Below, one piece after another: positions 36,401 through 51,400 of a stretch of 64,000 nucleotides of DNA; the stretch's first letter is position 1; every line of letters starts with the position of its first letter. A program made the position numbers and the translations under genes. The stretch lies in NCBI RefSeq assembly GCF_902686445.1, contig NC_062218.1:14483015-14547014 (forward strand), written 5' to 3'. This stretch comes from Sciurus carolinensis (lineage: Eukaryota; Chordata; Mammalia; Rodentia; Sciuridae). The notes beneath the pieces were generated by a model that saw nothing but the letters and a program-made list of their open reading frames with translations, was not told where the DNA came from and did no database searches.

Positions 36401-39400
36401 TATATACCTAATTGGGGGCTGGGGAGATAGCTCAGTCGGTAGAGTGCTTGCCTTGCCAGCACAAGACCCTGGGTTCGATCCCCAGCACCCAAAAAAGAAA
36501 AATATATATATACCTAATTGAACAAAATTGATGATAATTTTCCATACATAGAAAAACTGTGCCTAAAAACTCAAATATCCACAACAAGCTTAATTGGGCA
36601 ATGCTGGTGGGAAGCTAGAGATGATCATTTGAAACAAAGAGAGAACCACAAAGTGGTTTAAAGAAAAAACACACAAAGGTACCTCCTTGCATAGTTCACT
36701 CTGTTTCATGTGTATATATTATTCCCCTTATTAAAACTGCCCCTTTAGCCAGGTGCAGTGGTGCATGCCTGTAATCCCAGCAGCTCGGGAGGCTGAGGCA
36801 GGAGGATGGCAAGTTCAAAGCCAGCCTCAGCAACTTAGCAAGGCACTAAGCAACTCAGACTCTGACTCTAAATAAAACACAAAAAAAGCGTGGGGATGTA
36901 GCCTAGTGGTTGAATGTCCCTGAGTTCAATCTCTGGTACCCCCTCCATCCCCAAAACAAAAACTGTTCCCTTGGAGATTATACATACTTAAGAAAATTAA
37001 TTTAAACTTCTCTTCCTAATGATCTGGCCATCAATCATGTGGATCTCCCTATATAATTCATTTTTAAATTCCCCTTGTTAGTTCCTTTTCCCTCCAGCAC
37101 TGGGGATGGAAGCCAGGGCCTCAGGGTCTCACCACATGCTAGTTTTTTTTTTTTGGTACCAGGGATTGAACCCAGGGGTGCTTAACCACTGAGCCACATC
37201 CCCGGACCTTTATATTTTTCTGTTTTGAAACAGGGCCTCGCTCCTCCTGCTTCAGGTTCCCAAGCTGCAGGGATTACAGGTGTGCGCCACCGCGCCCAAC
37301 TCTTCACTAGTTCTTAACTGTTCTTCTGAATTCTCTCTATACCTGAAAACTACACATGTTCACGTGTTCTTGGGGAAATTCTTCCTTTATATGCCTGCCC
37401 TGAAAATTAAGAGATCTTCCCACAGAATTAGATCATATATTGATGCTCCTAAAATGTTAATCTGGAATATGAAAAAGCTAAGTTACTTTTAGAGCTTTAA
37501 ATAAACAAAAGCTGGAGGAGAGGCGATGAATCATTCTTTCGTGGTAATTTCATTTCCACGATGAAACTTCTTCAAATAACGCCCAGTTTGAAGGCCAGAA
37601 GAAAAAAATTTTAATTACTTTAAAAATTTTCTATGGACTTAATTAGGATAACTTGTCTCATTTCTTATGCAGCATTAATTCATATCTGGAAAATTCTATT
37701 TATTCTTTGAACGTCTGAATTCGTAATTAGAGAATATAAAAATAGATACAATACAGCTTTGAAGAGACAGTGTAGCTGAAATGCAATTTCTTCTTTACTG
37801 TCTTTTCAAAAGAAACCTTCAAGAAATTATTTTTTTTTTAAAAGCTCAAAATGAAATAATTTATATCCAACATCCCGGGTTTCACGGAAATCTCTGGAAT
37901 GTTAGAGAATAACTTGTTAGAATTTGGACCCAAATGCTTACAAACATCACTTTGGAGCGAGGAGGCCAACGTCAGTCACCTCTCAGCCCCTTTCCCTCCA
38001 CAAAGGCACCTTCGCCTCCTGGCTCCACTGACTACACTGTCTTTGATGTACATTAGTAAAGCACCTCCTCACTACCATTCTCACGTCTTCGTTCCGCGTC
38101 AGAGACGGACAGCTCTGTGAACAAGGCAACCAGGAACACCCTTGTCAACATTCCACTCCTGGGAAATGGGTGCAATACTCTTGCCCATGGATAATCATTT
38201 ATTGCTTCAACTGACACACATTTGCTGAGTCACTAAACTTATAAACAAGAAATTACAATTTAACATTATCAATGTTAATCCAGAGACTTGGAGCTTCTGG
38301 GCACAAGGAGGTGCCTGTCAGGGATGCCAAGAGTGCTAAACCAATCTGGGCTGTTCATGAACCTGCGCCTATGGTCTAGAAACTGCACGGTCAGAGCAGA
38401 ACTGTGGTCTTACTCCTAGAAGGTCCCCGACTGGAGCTGAGGACCTGAGACTGAGCCCTGAGACTGGTCAGGACTCAGATCGTGCACATCACTGTGACCA
38501 GGAGGCCCTACAGTCCATCTGTCCTTCTGCCTATCTGTAGGCTTTTGTCAGCAGCAGCGTCTAGCACCTTCCTATAGGCAAAATGATTTTAGTGTAATAT
38601 TTCTCTTAAAACCTCACATTTAGATTCCTAACTTCAGATTAACCACGCCCTCATTTTGACTGCCCTGGCCCACTCTGTGGTCTGGATGGCCCAGGGCACA
38701 ATCTGTGCGCTACTCTGAGCTACTCCCTTTACCTTGATATCCTGGATCAGCTGCTGGGTTGGGGTGTCAATCGGAGCCTTGGCGTCTGTCACATTTTGAA
38801 TGGCACTGGACCATCTGGTGGCCTCGTTCAGCAGCTTGGTGTAGAGCCGGTAACAGTGCTTGCGCCCATACACAGTGACATTCCAGTAGCCTGCAAGGGC
38901 AGCAGAGCGCACACGTTGATGCCAACTCTGAGACCGAGGCGAGGTTCTCGCACCAGAGCTCCGGAATTTAGTGCCATCAGAAACCTATGTTGTTCCCGAC
39001 TGGGGGCCCCTTTAAATTAATTAGTGATTTAATTCAATAATGACTAATAAATCCTACATGTGCTCAGTATCCAAGAACCTTAAGAAAAATGTGTCTCTTG
39101 CACTATGGAGGGAAAGGTATTAAAACAAGAAACCCAGAATTTCAGACGTAAGCTGTATGTTCCCTCTCACAGAGAGGGTGTAGCCAGTGTTCATTTCTAG
39201 GCTCCGGAGTGAGCCAAGAGCCATCCTTGGATTTTGACTCTCCACCCCTCTGTGCCCGCTTCTCCTGCTGTGAGGACAAGGAGCTAAGGGGTGGGTATGG
39301 CACAGAGACCACCTGACCCACCCAGACCTGAGGCGACCGTGTTTAAAAAGCACAAAATCACAACTAGAAACAAAAGCCTAAGAGAGCAATCTTCCAGAAC

Positions 39401-42400
39401 ACTTTAGTAACACTCTTAGGAGAAAAACAAAACAAAGCAACCCTGTATGCTCGCACCAGAAGTCAGGCCTTCCCTGGCGTAGGCTGCACACCCCTTAGGG
39501 CTCAGGGAAGAAAAGGAGAAAACACCAGTGCTAACAGAGCTCTGTCGTGTGCTCCGTCTGTTTATGCTTTCTTGTCCCCATCAGTCTTTCTACACCTCTG
39601 TGAATCAAAACCCGTTTACTCTGGCTTAAATGTGAGGAGCTCAAACAGCTAAGCACAGCCAGCCTCCGAGATAACTCAAGAGCAACATTCCTCTTTCGGG
39701 GTATGAAAGTACACATGGTACCTAGGAATCTCACTCCTCTGCCTGGGGCAAGCCCAGGCCTTGAGATTCGATGTCCGAGTCGCAGGACAGCCTGTCTCCA
39801 GCCCACAGCCTGGTTACCTGTCTCCTTGAATATCTTCTCATCTGGAGGCACAACGGAGCAGAGGCTGTTGAGGACCAGGGTCCCCAACTTCAGGGCGTTC
39901 TTCTCTGAGCTCTTGTAGTAATCCAGGGAGTTGTGGGTCAGCACAAACCACCGCTTCTTCAGCTTCAGTGAAGACGTCTTAGGACTGTTCTTTACTTCTT
40001 TGTGTAACCACCCTGGAGAGGAAGATTCAAATGTGAATTAAAACTATGAAGAGGGGTTGGGGCTGCGGCTCAGCGGTAGAGCACCCACCTAGCATGCATG
40101 AGGCCCTGGGTTCAGTCCTCAGCACCACCTAAAAATAACACATTGTGTCACCTACGACTAAAAAATACATATATTTAAAAATGACAACAACAACAAAACT
40201 ATGAAGAATTAAAAGAATTAAAAACTACGGGCCATAGAGCAGTTAAGTAGTAGAACACTTAACAGCACACACAAGGTCCGGGGATCCATCCCTAACACTG
40301 AAAAATGAAAACAGAAAGTTGTGAAGAATTGGGTGTGGTGGCCCATGCCTGTAATCCCAGAGGCTCAGGAGGCTGAGGCAGGAGGATTGTGAGCTCAAAG
40401 CCAGCCTAGTAACTTAGTGAGGCCCTAAGCAACTCAACAAGACCCTGTCTCTAAATAAAATGTAAAAAAGGGTTGGGGATCTGATTCCATGGTTAAGCAA
40501 CCTTGCTTTCAATCCCCAGTAGAAAAAAATAAATAAATTAATTAAGTTTATGAAGAGAAACCCCAATCCCGAGCAGACATTTGCCTAACACAAATGGGTT
40601 GCATTTCTACCTGCAAGGAAATGGCCATGGTTTTTGCTTATTTATTTTTAAAAACTTCAAGAATCAAAGTGACTCAGAAAAGTTGCTTCCTGTGGAAATG
40701 ATGCACATATTTACACAAAGAAAAACAGAAACCCAGAAAAGAAGCCTGGAGGGCAGTCACCTCTCACTATGAATTCCTGGCCCTCCACTCTGGTGTCCCC
40801 CTTGGACCTCTGCAGCAGCGTGATCCAGTGGTGCATCTCCTCCGGCGTGTCCGCGTTGCAATGCAGCACCCGGTTGGCCGTGATGATCACAAACGAATTG
40901 GGTCTGAGTGACAGGGCAAGAAGGAAGCACAGCCTGTTAGCGCTAGTGTCAGCATCACCTCCGTGCGCACCGGACCTAAATGCCTTTTTCCTGGCTTATG
41001 GGTCACAGGGAGACACACTGTTGGGCTATTTGTACTTTATGTGAAGGCAAACTTTGCTCATTTCTGCAGGATTTATTTTATGCATCATTAACCTTTAAAC
41101 TTGGAGCAACACATTCATTCCAAAGGTCCTAGGAGGGAAACATTTCTTCATGCAAAACTTTCCAGATGAAACTCAGTTCCGGAAAGGCTAAATAAGGTGA
41201 CTATGGGGGAAAATTTTTTTTTGATGTTTCTCCAAAGTCAATTTCTTTTTGCCTCTGGATATTGCCTTGGATAGTGTTTCTGCGGGTCAGGAATGAGCAT
41301 TAGACACCAGTAATAGAAGAGGATCAGTAAATACGTGTAAGTGGAACATCTTATGCACTTGGTTATGCTTGGTACAAAAAGCCACCTGGGTCCACATTTC
41401 CAAAGCAATCCAACGAGGGCACATCCCTCCCTGGGGATAAAGTGATAATGGAAATTTACTTTCTCCCTCAGCTCTTTCTCTCTGACAAAGCACTGAACTG
41501 CTCATGAGTCCATGCTCCCACTTAATTCCTATACCGAACTGCCTGAGTTAGTTAATCTGACTCTTCCTCTCAAGTGTTCAAGGGCTCCCTGTAGCAGTGA
41601 AGTGCTACCACAGTTCAAGAAACAGAAGATTAATTGGACTGCAGTAGGCAGGGAATTCTATGCAAAAAGATTGGACTTAAGGTCCCCTTAAAAATAAAAG
41701 TTCTTTCTCTCAAGAAGGGAAAAGGTTGGGCAGCGGAAGACAAAATCTGAACAAGATGCTGAGTTTACAGCCTGGACCATCATGAACTGAGTAAGGGGAT
41801 GTGGGAGAAGAGAAGGTAGATTAGGTCAGGGACGGACCTAAGCATTACACTGAGAGCCGGGACTGTCAGCGCACTCCTGTTAAATGTTCCTAATGAATCT
41901 TCATGAGAAGGTGCAGGTTTGCCGCTGAAATCAAAGAATCTGTAGTCTGGAGGAGCTGTGTTGATGGTAGGGTGCTGGAGGACCTCCTGCTCAAATCCCG
42001 CCTCGTAGACGCTATTTTTGTCGTCAATTTTAATACGCTCATCTTCACATTCTGGCTATCTTACCAAAAGCATTAGTCAGTTTTGCTTCTGACTCTGTCC
42101 TAGAGTAACTTTTACTGCAGACCAAGAACAGAATTTACAAGCAGCAAAAAGCAGACAATAAACAGAGCTCACTATGTACAAAGACTCTGAAGATGATTTG
42201 CCTTAAGAAAGCAAAACCCATAGCGGGATGTGGTGGCACTTGTCTGTAATCCCAGTGACTTGGGAGGCCTAAGCAGGAGAATCACAAGTTTGAGGCCAGC
42301 CTCAGCGCCTTAGCAAGGCCCTTCCTCAAAATTAAAAAAAAAAAAAAAAGAAAGAAAAAGAAAAAAGATGGGGTTGTCGCTCAGTGGTAGGGCACCTTGG

Positions 42401-45400
42401 AGTTCAAACCCTAGTACCAAAACAGACACCCCATACATGTTATTTTAAGGGGACAGAGAAAATAGAAATGTCAAGAAAAGGAAATACTTGTGATTTGATT
42501 TATTAATGTCTATATTTACACTGACATCAAAATTTTTTTTCTCAAATTTATTACCAAGTACAGATAGAAGTATACCCTCCTTATGAGGAAATACCATTTT
42601 CTTAATAAGTGATTTTTCCCCACAAGAATCCAAAGTTTGCCCCTCCAATCAAACAAAGAATATTGCCCTTACGCTGCTGTTGTTTTAAAGTAACTGTGCA
42701 AATTAGGTCTCCGCTGCTTCCGTCAGCACTCCAAAGACAGCCAGAGAGGAGGTGATGTAATAAAACTGGATACCAGGAAGGAAAACTTTGGATTGTGGGA
42801 GTTGCCAAGGTGGGAACACACGGTTCCGTGGTGTCACAGTGCAGTGAAGGGGAAGGGAAAGGGGGCCAGGCACAGGATCTGTGGGCACTTGCAAGTGCTC
42901 GGTCACCTGAGCTTACCTGTCGGGGCTGTCGGAGGCGCACACAGAATCAATCAGTCCCACATCCAAGGTGCCCTGGGAAGGAGCAAGGAGCAGCCAAAGT
43001 GAGAGAACCGTCAGGGTGGGGCACACCGAAGAGCAACACCCCTAGACGCTGACACCCTCAACCAGCAAACCAGAGACCCCTTCTTTTTCAGTTATCTGCA
43101 AAATAACCATTAACCAGAAGTCCCTTTGGCTCAGTGAGTATGGACAAACTTGAGACAGGCAGATTCGACAGGCCTTTCCTTAAAGTTCTGTGATTAGTCA
43201 TTGACTCATGTTCTCAAAACACCTTCTGTGAAGAACATGCGTGAATTTCTCTCCGTAGTATAAATGTTCTGATTTTTGCTGTATTTCACTACACTTTAAC
43301 CACACTCTGCTAAGAGATTTTATTCGATTTCAAGTTTTTCTTCTGAGGAAATAAAATTTATTTATAAACTAGTATTCTATAACTTTGTTTCTGGGATAAA
43401 GACAGAAAGAATACAATTTAGAATTTGCCTAGTCCTTTGAAGAAAAAGTCTCACATGCTTCCAAGATGTCAGAAAAATTGTAGTTTATTTCTTCATCCTT
43501 TGAAGGTTTGGGGTAGGAGAATTAGAATAGACCACATTTCCAACCTTCTATAACTTATTGTTTTATTTCTGTGCATAATTTTTAGCCCAAATGGGTCTGC
43601 TTTTCTCTTCAGTTACTACACTTTCACGTCAGAAGGTTCTCCAGAGGTTCCCAGGCCTGCCCTTGTGCGTCCCGACTGCCCTCCCCTCGCCCCGCAGGAC
43701 ACCCCGCCAGCCCCAGCGCTCACGCACCACGGCATTTTGTGGGTTCGCCTGCTCGTCGTGCATCTCCCGGATCTCCTGGTCCGTGGACGCGTGGACCTGA
43801 CTCAGCACGCTGAACCACTGGCTGTGGAAAGAGGGCAGCTGTCAGGGTTGGCCCGGCCAAGCAATGGCGCCTGTCCCCAGGTTCTCTGGGCAAATGACAT
43901 CTCCTCCGAGCACTGTGGCTTCTCCTTAGGCAAATGCAGGATTCACTCTACCAAGTGGGAAGTTCAAAAACCAGCCAAAGCACCTTGAGGCATCATGTGT
44001 TCCGATGTCAATGGAAGACCCCTCCTGCACGTCCCCATAGAGAGCTGATGATGGTGAGTTCCTTGAGAAACTGGCTGTAAATAACGAAGTCCACACTTCT
44101 ACCCAAAATACTTACATCCAGGACATCTACTGAATCTTAGGCATACCCTAGGGGACACTCAGACTCCTTCCCGGTCTTGAAAGTGAATCACGAGGCAAGA
44201 AGGTCAATACTACAACAGAACCCATCTGAGCAGCACAGCACTGCGTGTGTGCTCACTACTCCTGACAGGCCTTCTACTTAAGTGAACACAACCACTGGAG
44301 AGGGGCGAGAAGAGACGATCGCTTAAAGCAGAAAGAGGAAGTCACTTCCACCAGAGAACTCTCCTGTCTGCGTTTCAAAGGAGATTTCTCACTTCCAGCC
44401 TCACCATAACCCGAAAATAAGGGAAAACATAGGTCAACTCTGGAAAAAGCAGGATATGCCTGAGGAAAATGACCATGAACGGCCATTCATTCATCCAAGA
44501 GTAAGTGACTACGGCATGTGAGGGGTTCCAAGTAAGAGAGAGAAGCTCCGGCACTCTCCTCCTGCCGGGGCCTGCAGGCATGTTATACATGTGCCCCTAC
44601 TAAACAACACAGAAGGGTTAAGTACCTGATAGGTAACGGAATAGTTACGCAAAAAAATAACACCCATAAATTATTTATATTCTGTGATTCATGGCGAAGA
44701 AAATGTGTACAAGATCTTGAAAACATTCAATCTGAACATCTTAAGGAGCCCAAGGCAAGTATCCTAAGATGGACTTGCCCCGTCAAATGCTGGTGAGCCA
44801 GAAGGAAACCCTGCACTCACTGCTGAGCTCAAAAACCCCCCAAATCAAAACATATAAACTCAGATGTATGCCATACAGAATCACACACACACACACACAC
44901 ACACAGAGAAGAAGAAGAGAGTGCAGTGTGTACAGATGCTCTTAAACTTATATAATTTCTTCAAGTTCTAACTTGGAGTCTGAAAAAGAATTTTTAAAAA
45001 TGTGTTCCACTGGTCGGGGGAAAAAGTCCTTGGCTAAAATATCCCAGATGTTAAATTTAGCAGGTTCATTAAGGCACAAAACAGACAGGACAGCTGCCAC
45101 ATACTGGGTCTATAATTCAGCTGAAAAGCTGTGGGCACTCCCTCCACCGCAGAAAACCACATGAGGTCTCTAGGAGTCCCAGACGGAATGATGGTGCTGT
45201 AATTTCAGGTTTGCTTGCTTTTCCAGTTTGTGTTATAATTTATGAGTCAAACCAGGGTTTCAGTTTGTTCCCATGGGAAGAATTACTTTCTGGTGTCTTT
45301 ACCCTTAATGTTGCTATCGAGAGGTTATATCGACTTGAAAACATTCAAAGGACGAAGGGTAGTGAGAGGTCCTGGGAACTCGGAGGGTTCTAGTGACTTC

Positions 45401-48400
45401 TGGGCCGAGAACTGAAGAATATACATAGGTCACTGGATGTTACTCTCATAATTTGGAACCTAGAGCTGCCCAAAGCAGATGACAGTCACTTCCAACATAA
45501 CCCTACAAAGCAGCAGGAATGGATGGGACAGAGTCTCTGTCCATCAAGTCCCATCTACTACGTGACTTTGTGATGTCTCACTGAAAAGCAAAAATAATTT
45601 CTCCTGAACTTTTTGCTCCATGTCTTCGGCACTCCAACATGGAAACCAGAGGTCCAGAAACATTAGGCAACTTGCCCTGGCCAGTGAGGGACAGCCTTTT
45701 CTCTCATCTCAATAAAAAATGAAACCCCTTAAGAAAAAAATGTAGGAATCTTAATGCTTCCATTCAATAGAACAAAACTTGCATTACATCACATTAGACT
45801 ATCCTTTTCCCATACCTTCATCTCTCTCTCTGCAAAGTACAAATAGTGGTAATAATACCCCACAGGACTGTGGTGAGTTCATACACATGAAATATTAGAA
45901 TACTGCCTCCAACAGAGTCAGTTTTCCATAACGTAGTATCTTGTCTCCCAAACGCTTCAACAAAGAGACTTTTAAAAGCCTCCAGTGGCCACAGCACTAT
46001 CATTTATTTAAACAACCCCTGTTTAAATAATGCTTTTGTCCCTAGATCTTTGTGCAAATACAAGCTGTTCGCTTTCAAAGTTGGAAACTTCCAGAGGGTG
46101 GGCTTTCAGTTTTGTTTATACTCGCTACTAAAAAGCCAGAGCTGAGATACACAGGCGGTCTGGGCGAGGCACAGGAGGATGAAGTCCCAAATCTGTGCTG
46201 TGCTGAAACACACGTGCCCTGGGGAAAAACTGCAGGACAGAACAGACAGAAAGCCAACTAGAAAGGTGGTCAGGTGAAGAGTGCCCTGTGTGCTGCGTAC
46301 GCCTGTGAGCAAGGGGTGGTTAAGCCGAAGCTGACAGTCAGACCCCACCTGGCATCCTCTGGGGATTCGGCGATCAGGTGGAAGGTCCTATCGGCCATAA
46401 CGATATCAATCCCGTTTTCTTTGCTGGTGTTATCTATGATCTCTCTGCAAAGAAACAAAAGCAATGAATAGAAATCAAGAACACAGAATTCTTAATAATA
46501 ACTGAGAAAAGCAATTTTAAGGCTAAGCTGAAACTTATTCATTTAAAAAACTATATGCACTAGTACCCATTTATTATTATAAGGCCTGCCAAAAATCAGA
46601 CTGTACTAAACCCTATGTAAATTATGATTATTTTTCCTAGGTTGAAGATTCTTTATCCAAAATGCATGAAATAAGAAGTGTTTCAGATTTAGGTATATTT
46701 GCATGTATATGATGAGACAGATGTCTTAGGGATGAGACCTAAGTCTGAACATGAAGTTCACTTGTGTTTCATGGACACCTTAGAAACACAGACAGAAGTT
46801 GTTTTATTCTGGTGCTGGGGATTGAACCCAGCGCCTCTCACATGCTAAGTACACCACTTACTACTGTGCTAGACCCCCGAGCTCCCTGGAGGTGGTTTAT
46901 AAAGTATTCTTAGTACGCCTGTATTTTGACTGTGACCCGTCACATGAGGTCAGGGGTGGAATTTTCCACTTGTGGCAACATGTCAGCACTCAACAAGTTT
47001 GGAGCACGTTGGATTTGGGGGTTAATCCATGCAGACATACCTGTAATGAAGTTTAGTTTATAAGTCAGGCACAGTAAAGAGATCGACATCAGTAAACAAC
47101 AATAAAACAGAACAATTCCAACAATATACTAAAATAAAAATTATATAAGCATAGTCTCTCCCTCAACATATGAAATTTTCTGCTTAATATTTTCAGATTA
47201 CAGTCAACCACAGGTAACTGAAATTGTGGAATGTGAAACAAGGATCTGGTGGGACAAAGGTACCCACACCAGCTTTGTTTGATTTTTCTCTTAGAAAGGA
47301 AGAAGATCCCAATGACCTCCAGGGGGAGCCAGGCTCCTCTCTGCCCCCAGGGGCAGGTCTGCACGCCGTGTCTCTTGGCTTCTCTAGGGAGGGGCCGTTC
47401 TCCACTGCCTGCCCGATGCCTTACCCCTCAATTTTTGTTCATTACAAATCACCTAGTCTGTTACAGCAGCCTGAACAGACTAAGAATATAGTTTTCCATT
47501 ACAGTTAAAGGACAAGGCTTCCCTTTGGCTCCTGTCTGATTTCTTTTCCTACTTTATAATGGCAGCTATGATTTGACATGTTCCCCCAAAGTTCAGGTGT
47601 TGGAAACTTAATCCCCAGTGCAACAGAGCAGAGAGGAGAACCTCTGAGAGGAGATTAGTTAGGAGAGCCCCACCCTAAGAACGGATTCATGTTGATTGTA
47701 AAAGGACTTGAGGCTGCAAATTAAATTTCTTGCCTTTTCTGCCTTTGATCTTGGACTTCTCAGCCTCCAGACTATAAGCCAAATCAATTTTTGTTCATTA
47801 CAAATCACCTAGTCTGAGGTATTCTGTTACAGCAGCCCAAATGGACTACAAATACAGTTTTCCATCACAGTTAAAGGACAAGGCTACTGTCTGATGAGGA
47901 ACACCCCACAGGGATACCCTATTTCCACCAGGGGCTCTAGGTGAAGAGAGAGATTTGGTATTTCTGGAGCTCCCCATCATCGTGATCTTATCCCAACACT
48001 CCCTAAACAACTCCTGATATGCTGAAGGGTTCATTAATGAACTCAGGGTAAAACATAAGCAAATGTTGGGACCATTTTATGCAGAAGTCTTGGGGATAAA
48101 GGCAGCTTGCTCTGACACCTGAAGTAGTATAACTGCTCACAGTAAAACTTAAACAGTCTAACTGGACAGAAAGACTGTTCTAGGAAGCATATTGCTATAA
48201 TCACTGAAAAAAGATAAGTGTATATTTCTAAAAAAAAAAAAAATAAAGAACAGAATTTGCACAGTGGTCTGTGATGCTCCTCTGGGTGGAAGGAGAGCCA
48301 TGACCCAGGGGGTCCAGCAATGGAGCCTCTTGGGAGATCATTCCCAAGGTATACTGAACTGACCACTGCATCTTGGATAAACCCCTTTCCTCTCAGGAAT

Positions 48401-51400
48401 TTGAGTACCTCATGTAGAAAGCGGGGGTAAAACCCTGGGATCTAGCTGTGAGGCTGTGGTTCTGAATCACAGTGGTCCTGAGAAGCACTCAGAAACACAG
48501 GCAGGGCCCAGGGACTCAAAAGCTTCCCCCACGTTGGCAGGGCTCCAATCATGCAGCTGGGCCCTAATTCAGGACTCCTCCCAAAGCCTCAAGTTCAAAG
48601 TAATAAAGCAAACACTCAGGAGATCTTTGTTTATACAGCCTGAATTTGAAAAGAGTAGGCAACATCTTATATCAGAAAGCAAGGAAGTTATTAAAAACTA
48701 CCAGGACAACATGAGAAAGACAAGGGAACATGGAGTGGCTTCCCGGTGAAAAGCTGCAATGGCTGGAAACCCACTAAATACATGAAAGTCCATGAGCTCA
48801 CACGGATACTTGGACAAATAAATGAAATCAGCAGAGTGGCCATCAGCGGAGCATGTGGGGGAACCCACTCACTTTCCTGGAAAAAGGGGTGGGGGTGGGG
48901 GCCAGCATTTATGTTGCCTTTCCTAAATAAACAGCACTTTAGGACAACCACTACCTGGTTAGAAGCCTCTCTTTATAGAAATCTAGGTAATAAATGAGGG
49001 CAGTTGGCCCTTTGGGTCTGTGGTCTGCTCAACAGCTGGTTGAAAATATTCAGAAAAAAGCCTGCACCTGTACCCAACACCTACTCACTCCTTTTTGTCA
49101 TTATACCCTAAGCAATAAAGTCCAATAACTATTTACACAGCATTTACACTGTGTTAGTTATTATAAATAATTTAGAGATGATTTGCAGTACATAGGAGGG
49201 CGTGTAGGTTACATGCAAATACTATGCCGTTTCGACAAGGAACTTGAGCATCTGTGGATTTGGGTACCCCCGAGGGGCAGGGTGTTCTGTAACCAACACC
49301 CTACAGACTCTAAGAGATGACTACCACTATTCTGTAACCCCTAACAGTCTAGGGTCATACCCCTGAATGTGCTAGGTCTTGTCTCTCGTCCCTGAAGAAT
49401 TAATACTCTAGGCGACAATCAATGATTCTAACAGGGACAGACCCTGCCATATACAGAGCTCTGGTGTGCAGAAGACCTGAACTGGATCCCCCTGGAGGTC
49501 CACCAACCAACCAGTCCACAGAGAAGAAATGAGAACGAGGAACGTGTTCAAGAAGGCACTGGCCTGGCGCCAGCGAAGGCGAATGAAGGTGTTCAGCTGC
49601 AGCTGACATTGAAAGACGCGACTTGGTGCAGGGGAGGGGTGTCTATCAATCCAGAGTCTGGACCTGGGGCTGGGGAGAGAGCTCAGCTGGTAGAGTGCTT
49701 GCCTTGCAAGCACAAGGGCCTGAGTTCGATCCCCAGTACCGCAAAAAAAAAAAAAAAAAAAGTCTGGACCTTGTTTGGGTTCCAATTTGAAGAAAGAATC
49801 TATAAAACCAACCTAAGCCACCTCCATTTGTGAGACAACTGTAGGAAATGGGAACAATTGGAGTTTGATACTAGAAGCTAACTTTTTTTTAAGGTACCAG
49901 AGATTGAATCTAGTGGTGCTCTACCACTGAGCTACACCCCCAGCCCTTTGTATTTTTTATTCTGAGAAAGGGTCTCACTAAGTAGTCCAGGCTGGCCTTG
50001 AACTTGCAATCCTCACGACTTAGCCTCCCCAGTAGATGGGATGGCAGGCATGAGCCACTTTGCTCAGCTAATATTATTTTTTAATGTATATGGGCATTGA
50101 CCTATGAATTAAAAAGAATCTTTAGATGCATACAAAAATATTTACAGATAAACTGAGATGATGTTGGGGGCTTGTTCTGAAAGAATGTAATTGTTCAGGA
50201 ATAGGCAGGGGGTGATTCTGGGTGAAATGATAGGCAGATAGCCATTGAAAGCTGGGTGAGTACATGGGAGTTTTAATTTTTAAAATATATATATATTTTT
50301 TTAAAAAAACATTTTTCTGTAGATGGATATAATACCTTTATTTTATTTTATTTTTTTAATGTGGTGATGAAGATCGAACCCAGTGACTCTCACGTGCTAG
50401 GCAAGCACTCTACCACTGAGCTACAACCCCAACCCCTAGTACATGTGTTTTATTTTATTATTCTACCTACTTTTGCCCATAATTGAAATTTTCTATAATA
50501 AAACACTTCAAAATAAAGTAAAAAAAAGATTATGTGCTAAAACCCCAACTCACTGTCCTTGCTCTACAGAATGTGACAGAAATAGCTAACATTTCTATAA
50601 CCATATAACTTGAAAAAGTGTCTGAAAAATAGAGCTTTCTTAAGAAGCACAGAGCAGTCGGTTTAGCACCTTAGAGAGATTCTGTCTCAAGATCAAAAAT
50701 AAAAAGGGCTGAGAGTATAACTCGGAGACAGAGCACCCCTGGGTGGAGTCCCCAGTGCCCGGGGCAGGGAGGAGGTACAGCAAATCGCAAAACTAACAGT
50801 TTGCTGGCATCTTCAGCAAACCTCCTTTGGAGACCAAAATGTGGGCATGCTTAATAAGGATCATAGTAAAATGCGGGGGGGTATTTTGGTTATAACCTAC
50901 ATTCATTCTCTTGTACCCTTTAAATCGTGTCTAGGTTTCCTGCAATAGCTAACGGAATGCAAATGTTATACAAATAGTTGTTATACTGATTATTTAGGGA
51001 ATAATGACAAGGAAATATTCCACTCTCAGTCTCAGTCTCGGGGCATTTGGGGCCCCAACTATGAGACAATGAAGTGGCCCACCAGCATCTGGGCTGAGAC
51101 TGGGCACCCAGGATGGCAGGGCAGTGCCAGCTGTGAACACCTGCAGTAGGACTCACACCTGAATTTCCAAAACACCCAGTCAAGTTCCTAATAAGCCCAA
51201 AGGGGCAGCTTGGAAAAGTCCAGCGCTCCCTCTCTGCACTTCATGATTTGTCCTAAAGCCAACACAGGGAGGACCTTCCTCTACTCATGAAACTTTCCAC
51301 TGTCCCATGAGTAATTTTCTGAAGTTGCTGAGGCTGACTGACGAGAAACATTTCATTTTTTAAGTCTTATGACTTCAGGGGTTAATTCGATCTCTCCAAG

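Noticed and set aside
43723..43728. Alternative donor GTGAGC four bases into the intron after the PH2 exon.
   Set aside because: It matches consensus better than GTGCGT, but using it would add four bases and break the frame with the next exon.
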